Positions 60,253 to 64,000 of a stretch of 64,000 nucleotides of DNA are shown in pieces. The notes beneath the pieces are model-generated. The model did not search any database. It was not told the DNA's origin and saw only the letters and a program-made list of their open reading frames with translations. The DNA comes from Nostoc sp. CHAB 5824 (GTDB lineage Bacteria; Cyanobacteriota; Cyanobacteriia; Cyanobacteriales; Nostocaceae), in contig NZ_JAIVFT010000010.1 of assembly GCF_020829665.1 (NCBI RefSeq), forward strand, positions 200,071 through 264,070, in the 5' to 3' direction. The position numbers and the translations under genes were made by a program. Each line of letters starts with the position of its first letter. The first letter of the stretch is position 1.

Positions 60253-60864
60253 ATGAGCAAAATTCCCATCCTCCAACCAAACAACTCGTACACTTTCAGA
60301 AGCTATTTTGAGATGTCATTTGAGCCAGAAGACATTCTGGCTGAATTTGGTTATTCTTTAAAACGTTCCTCTCTCAATCAACAAAAGTCCACCATTGAAT
60401 TAGATAGACTCGCAAATCTCAAATCTCGGATTGAGGAAAGTTTGCCATATATTAGTTTGACTAGTGAAGCAGCCCGCAGAGAATTACTAATTGCCCCAAT
60501 TTTACTGGATGTTGTTCACTACACCCACGCCCAACTTAGAATCGAATATCCTCTTATAGTTACAGAACAATTAAAAGGTTCCCTTGATTATTATTTGCAC
60601 GCAGACCATAAACTCTTAGTTGTAGAAGCTAAAAATGCTGATTTGGCAAGAGGTTTTACCCAGCTTGCTGTAGAACTGATTGCTATTGATGCGTGGACTG
60701 ATTCTCAAGAGGCAAATCTACAGGGGGCTGTTTCTACAGGGGATATTTGGCAATTTGGTCTACTAAATCGAGAAAGTAAACAAATAACTCAAGACCTCAA
60801 TTTATATCGTGTTCCTGCTGATATAGAAGACTTGCTGCGTATTTTGGTTGCGATCCTGAGCTAA
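60253..60864 (+). CDS. PD-(D/E)XK nuclease-like protein
   Basis: 203-residue protein from ATG 60253 (MSKIPILQP); an ATG at 60181 would begin inside another frame's repeat-like DNA. Residues 65-130 suggest a restriction-endonuclease-like core: an early acidic helix (LTSEAARRELLIAPILLDVV), Asp in GSLDYYLHA and an E-x-K in VVEAKNADLARGF, followed by a QLAVELIAIDAW helix. It could be a nuclease or a nuclease-fold regulator. A HicB-like gene follows two bases after its stop codon, so the two are co-transcribed. Confidence 0.72.
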   Translation: MSKIPILQPNNSYTFRSYFEMSFEPEDILAEFGYSLKRSSLNQQKSTIELDRLANLKSRIEESLPYISLTSEAARRELLIAPILLDVVHYTHAQLRIEYPLIVTEQLKGSLDYYLHADHKLLVVEAKNADLARGFTQLAVELIAIDAWTDSQEANLQGAVSTGDIWQFGLLNRESKQITQDLNLYRVPADIEDLLRILVAILS

Positions 60865-60866
60865 GG

Positions 60867-61049
60867 ATGAAGCACTATCACATTAAGATTTTCTACAGTG
60901 AAGAAGATAAAGGCTATATTGCTAATATTCCTGATCTGAAATACTTTTCAACATTTGGTTCAACTGAAGAGGAAGCACTTCGTGAAGTCTTGCAAGCAAA
61001 AGAAGCATGGTTAGATGCTGCCAAAGTGGAGGGCAAACCAACTCCATAA
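60867..61049 (+). CDS. HicB-like antitoxin domain protein
   Basis: 60-residue protein of the HicB family: HIKIFYSEEDKGYIANIPD, then STFGSTEEEALREVLQAKEA and WLDAAKVEGKPTP. HicB neutralises HicA toxins and may bind DNA, but this copy has only the N-terminal RNase-H-like part and no HicA gene is near. It starts 2 bp after the nuclease-like gene. It may be an orphan, or it may pair with that gene. Confidence 0.8.
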   Translation: MKHYHIKIFYSEEDKGYIANIPDLKYFSTFGSTEEEALREVLQAKEAWLDAAKVEGKPTP

Positions 61050-61168
61050 CCGAGATATCGACCTGCAATTTACCAGATAGACTCATAATTAATAAATATG
61101 GTGCAATCGCGCTTTTGTGTAAAGATTGCGATCGCCTTTGGTAAAAAATCTTAACACCAATATTCAGG

Positions 61169-61326
61169 TTATTTGATTCGAGCTAAATCACGTTTTAACT
61201 TTTTGTTAATCGTTTCTAACACCTGAGCTTATTCTGGCGTAATTACTCCGTCTAGATGAGCAATTTTTTGACATTGCGCTAGTAAAGGTATGGCAAAATC
61301 ACTATTAATTTGCTCAAGTAGAGTTT
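61169..61326 (-). pseudogene. Detached C-terminal part of the downstream gene
   Basis: In another frame, the DNA 3' of 61327 continues as SPPSLETLLEQINSDFAIPL, then AQCQKIAHLDGVITPE, a TAA (61229-61231), then AQVLETINKKLKRDLARIK. It reads as a helical tail lost through a frameshift (near 61350, at an A-run) and a nonsense change. It supports the view that the gene at 61327-61755 is shortened. Confidence 0.55.
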
Positions 61327-61755
61327 CTAAAGATGGTGGAGAAATGATCCCAAAAAAGATGATTTTTGTACAGTTAATTTATTATCTGTTGTTGTAGTAA
61401 TGCCAATTGAAGATTCCACTTCAATATTTGTTTGAGATGTTAATACATCTAAATTTACTAGTGCTTCTATCTCAATTTCCTGTTGCCAATCTGGAAAATC
61501 CTCGCCTGTTACTCTACCGTATATTTTGACATTTTTAAAAGATTGGATGCCTAAATTAATTAATCCATCACAAATAAGTGGGACTACTAACTGTTTTACT
61601 GGAACTTCAAATGATTCCAGCATTATCTGTAGACAATTTTGTTTGAAACTAGTTTTTGGCGTAATTGTGGGTAAATTTAACCACTGACTTACCAGAGTGT
61701 TAATCGCATTTGTATCACCTTGCTTGGCAAGTTCTAGAATGTTTAGCTGTATCAT
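61327..61755 (-). CDS. Truncated cyanobacterial hypothetical protein
   Basis: 142-residue protein from ATG 61755 of a family common in cyanobacteria (starts like MIQLNILELAKQGDTNAIN; then CLQIMLESFEVPVKQLVV and KNVKIYGRVTGEDFPDWQQE). In relatives I recall a C-terminal extension; here the frame closes at 61327 after SSFLGSFLHHL, while the likely tail continues in another frame up to 61169. Function unknown; a soluble protein. It is a broken or shortened copy. Confidence 0.65.
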   Translation of the reverse strand: MIQLNILELAKQGDTNAINTLVSQWLNLPTITPKTSFKQNCLQIMLESFEVPVKQLVVPLICDGLINLGIQSFKNVKIYGRVTGEDFPDWQQEIEIEALVNLDVLTSQTNIEVESSIGITTTTDNKLTVQKSSFLGSFLHHL

Positions 61756-61953
61756 AGTTAGTACTGGTGAGAATCTTACCAATAACCTAGTTCAATTATT
61801 CCCACCACTAAATCACAAGTAACATATGATACAGTGAAATTGTAACCATCAGCCATCCTATGCCTACCCATCAACACAATTAATCACGGGATCGCTTGCT
61901 GTATTTTTCACAGTTTGTTACAAAATTACAAATTTAGTTAAAATTGGGGTTAG
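61756..61953. other. Gap upstream of the truncated gene
   Basis: Part of a 326-bp gap, AT-rich, nothing recognisable apart from the palindrome at 61954-62029. Confidence 0.4.
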
Positions 61954-62029
61954 GAACACAATTTTTAAGCCAGTGATCGCACTTATTTTAATTGCCTTTT
62001 AAATAAGTGCGATCGCTGGCTCTGTGTTC
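61954..62029. terminator. Large hairpin with HIP1 at the 3' end of the peroxidase gene
   Basis: GCCAGTGATCGCACTTATTT (61969-61988) pairs with AAATAAGTGCGATCGCTGGC (62001-62020) with one mismatch, 12-nt loop. Outer arms GAACACA (61954-61960) and TGTGTTC (62023-62029) extend it. It lies 53 bp after the peroxidase stop codon, so it may end that transcript. Confidence 0.6.
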
Positions 62030-62081
62030 AGTCCAAGGTAACTTGTTTGACTGTGATATTTATGGCTTCAAGTCCAGAGTC

Positions 62082-63998
62082 TTACTCTAAGAAATTTGGC
62101 TTGGGAGTAGTGACACCATTACGACCAACTGCGGGTATTTCCACTAGCTGATCTGTAGCAGTAGGAGTTCCATTAGTATTCCCACTGGAAGTTACTGAAC
62201 GTTGATTGCCTGGATGTCCATTGGGGATGAATAATTGCGGATGGTCAAAGGGTGCTTTTTCAAGAAGTACTCGCTGATCAGTAAGTCCGTTTCTTAAGAA
62301 AGCGACCAAATCAGCTTTTTTAGCATTGGTTAAGTTCAACGGTGGTGCACCAAAACCACCGTCGTCACCTCCACCACGATTGTAAAAGTCTACTACTTGC
62401 TCCAGGGTTGCCATCCCACCGTTATGCATATATGGAGCTGTCAAGCCGATGTTACGGAGGGCAGGTACTTTGAACAGTGATTTGGTAGAATTTCCGGCTC
62501 CTGGGTCATCTGAGGCAGGTCTGATACCGTAGTTAGGGAAGAAGCCGTTAGTTGGATTACTAATGAGCGGATCAGTTGAATCTGTTGAAGCTACTCCTGC
62601 GGTTCTTCTCACCGAAGCCCTGGTGAATTCTGGAATCGTATGGCAAAAGTTACAACTACCGCCACCATTAGTCCCATTATTGACAAATACAGCCAGACCG
62701 CTTTTTTCTTGAGCGGTGAGAGCATTGATATTTCCCGCTTGGAATTTATCAAAAGGTGTCTTGTCAGATACAAGAGTAGACATATACTTTTGCATTGCTA
62801 ACCCAGAGAATAAGGAGAAGTTCCAATCTCTAAGCGAAAACTGATTTGCAGGTAAAGTCTGTCCTTCCTCACTCTCATTACCATCATCATTTTTGGGGAG
62901 GATTGTTGGTGTTCCATTACTGTCAACTTGAATGATTGACTTTGACTTCCACCATTCTTTTTTAAAAGCTTTCCGAATCAGCTGATCATAAGATGCGATA
63001 GCCAGACCGGGCCGAGGGAATCGACTGTCAGATCCTAAAATACTGTCTTGCTTATGTACAAGTTGTTTACCTAAGGGCCTGAGGCTTTTAATCTTCTGAC
63101 CTTTTTTTCGCAGAAACTTAGCGCCGACTTGAGGTAAGGTACGACCATCAGCAGATGTCTCAAATGGACTCAATAGTGGCCCGGTTACTAGGGAAGCTAG
63201 AGAGGAATTGTTGAGCGAAACGGAAACAGCAGTTAGTTGCTTTGGTTTTGTAGCTTTGTAAACTCTAGCACTAAGGTCTGTGGCTCCTTTTATATTCACC
63301 CCATTGAAGGTTTCTTTGGCGCGACCATCCCAAAACTGGAGTTTGTTGAAGATTGTATTAATTACCGTTGGGGTATTACGCGGCTCAACTCGACGCACAT
63401 TAATTCCATTGACTTGAAAGCCGTCTGGATCTGGCTTAGATGTAGTCGAATCCACTGCTTGACCCGGAACAACTTTATTAAGAACACTATTAAACACACC
63501 TTGAGATGAGGCGACATCGTTAGTGTCAGAAATAACTCTACTGGTTCGATCGTTAGGATTTGCCAGTTTGTGAAATGGAAAATCTGCCGCCGTGAGTTGA
63601 TAGTTTGCACCACCACCTACCTGGAAAGTTTTATCTTTCAATGATGCCAAAATACCAGGACTAATTTGATTCTTTGATCTGTTATCAGCTCCAGCATGAA
63701 AGTGACAACTAGCACAGGACTGAACGCCATCACTACCAAGCTGCATATCCCAGAATAGGGCTTTTCCTAACTTAAGTAGGGCTTTTTGGTCGTCAACAAA
63801 GTCTGCGAGATTACTTGGTTGAGCCACTGCTGTTAACAGTGGTGGGTTCGCCGGGGTAGGGTCTCCAGGTGTAATCGGTGGTAAACTGGTTATGTTATTT
63901 AGGGGAGCCGGGTTCGGTGTTACTTGCGCGGATACGATACCTCCACTAGCGATCGCCACAGAAACTATGATGAAAATTGCCAGAGGGCGTAAATATCT
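62082..63998 (-). CDS. Di-heme cytochrome c peroxidase family protein, 5' end outside window
   Basis: Protein of more than 625 residues in the MauG/bacterial cytochrome c peroxidase family. The frame is open to the right edge (RYLRPLAIFIIVSVAIASGG before AQVTP), giving a signal peptide with its start outside the window. Two c-type heme motifs are present: CASCH (SCASCHFHAG) and CNFCH (SCNFCHTIPE). Their surroundings, KLGKALFWDMQLGSDGVQSC and FKVPALRNIGLTAPYMHNGG, are typical. It should reduce peroxide or oxidise a partner in the periplasm. A hairpin lies just downstream. Confidence 0.92.
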   Translation of the reverse strand, partial: RYLRPLAIFIIVSVAIASGGIVSAQVTPNPAPLNNITSLPPITPGDPTPANPPLLTAVAQPSNLADFVDDQKALLKLGKALFWDMQLGSDGVQSCASCHFHAGADNRSKNQISPGILASLKDKTFQVGGGANYQLTAADFPFHKLANPNDRTSRVISDTNDVASSQGVFNSVLNKVVPGQAVDSTTSKPDPDGFQVNGINVRRVEPRNTPTVINTIFNKLQFWDGRAKETFNGVNIKGATDLSARVYKATKPKQLTAVSVSLNNSSLASLVTGPLLSPFETSADGRTLPQVGAKFLRKKGQKIKSLRPLGKQLVHKQDSILGSDSRFPRPGLAIASYDQLIRKAFKKEWWKSKSIIQVDSNGTPTILPKNDDGNESEEGQTLPANQFSLRDWNFSLFSGLAMQKYMSTLVSDKTPFDKFQAGNINALTAQEKSGLAVFVNNGTNGGGSCNFCHTIPEFTRASVRRTAGVASTDSTDPLISNPTNGFFPNYGIRPASDDPGAGNSTKSLFKVPALRNIGLTAPYMHNGGMATLEQVVDFYNRGGGDDGGFGAPPLNLTNAKKADLVAFLRNGLTDQRVLLEKAPFDHPQLFIPNGHPGNQRSVTSSGNTNGTPTATDQLVEIPAVGRNGVTTPKPNFLE

Positions 63999-64000
63999 TG

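Noticed and set aside
1..64000. tRNA or rRNA genes
   Set aside because: I searched gaps by eye for the TTCGAAT-type T-loop with matching acceptor arms and for rRNA core sequences and found none; a covariance-model scan would settle it.

Overview
The window looks like chromosomal DNA from a filamentous, heterocyst-type cyanobacterium (Nostocales, most like Nostoc). The HIP1 octamer GCGATCGC is frequent in genes and gaps. Cyanobacterial lineage genes are present: SasA, CRR7, DUF2854, DUF2839, an SbtA-family permease and a lysyl-tRNA synthetase with a KTSC tail. Gaps are full of palindromic repeats, heptanucleotide tandem repeats and short inverted-repeat elements of the kind known from Nostoc. 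I see no rRNA, tRNA or CRISPR array. Identifications rest on reading motifs, not on database searches.

Layout. 1-4.8 kb: a TPR-CHAT protease locus (gene cut by the left edge, with a near-identical 138-bp repeat array), a small acidic protein and a protein with two C-terminal membrane segments. 4.9-5.7 kb: a MazEF/PemK-type toxin-antitoxin pair between two 100-bp direct repeats that copy the 3' end of the adjacent M42 peptidase gene. 5.7-9.6 kb: M42 peptidase, PEP-CTERM GDSL esterase and an SLH lipoprotein. 11.3-19 kb: signalling and housekeeping (sasA, response regulator-GGDEF, crr7, DUF2854, a receiver protein, ppk1). 20-25 kb: two paralogous small secreted proteins convergent with a large outer-membrane-like protein. 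25.5-31.3 kb: sensor kinase, exported proteins, TPR protein, sigma-like factor, VOC-like protein, DUF29. 31.3-36.7 kb: a second TPR-CHAT locus, co-directional with a HigBA-type toxin-antitoxin pair and two accessory genes. 36.8-46.7 kb: lysS, Uma2, Spy-like protein, M48 peptidase, a degenerate DinG-like protein, DUF2839 and prolyl oligopeptidase. 46.7-50 kb: a toxin-antitoxin pair whose PIN toxin carries an in-frame TGA, an SbtA-like permease and an exported protein. 50.5-56.7 kb: two-domain M16 peptidase, exostosin-like glycosyltransferase and a SLATT/SLOG pair. 57-64 kb: glyA, cinA, DUF4926, a nuclease-like protein with a HicB-like protein, a decayed gene, and a di-heme peroxidase cut by the right edge.

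Strongest candidate for an undescribed system: the minus-strand cluster at 36.6-31.3 kb. A HigB-like toxin, an XRE antitoxin, an unknown protein, a small acidic protein and a TPR-CHAT protease lie in series. The antitoxin and the small acidic protein share a C-terminal domain (57 of about 79 residues identical by eye). Two perfect 16-bp palindromes precede the cluster. This suggests a protease-controlled toxin-antitoxin or cell-suicide module. The CHAT locus at the left edge, with its two-membrane-segment partner, may be a parallel protease/membrane-effector arrangement. The SLOG-SLATT pair is a third predicted conflict-type module, and three other toxin-antitoxin remnants or pairs are scattered through the window.
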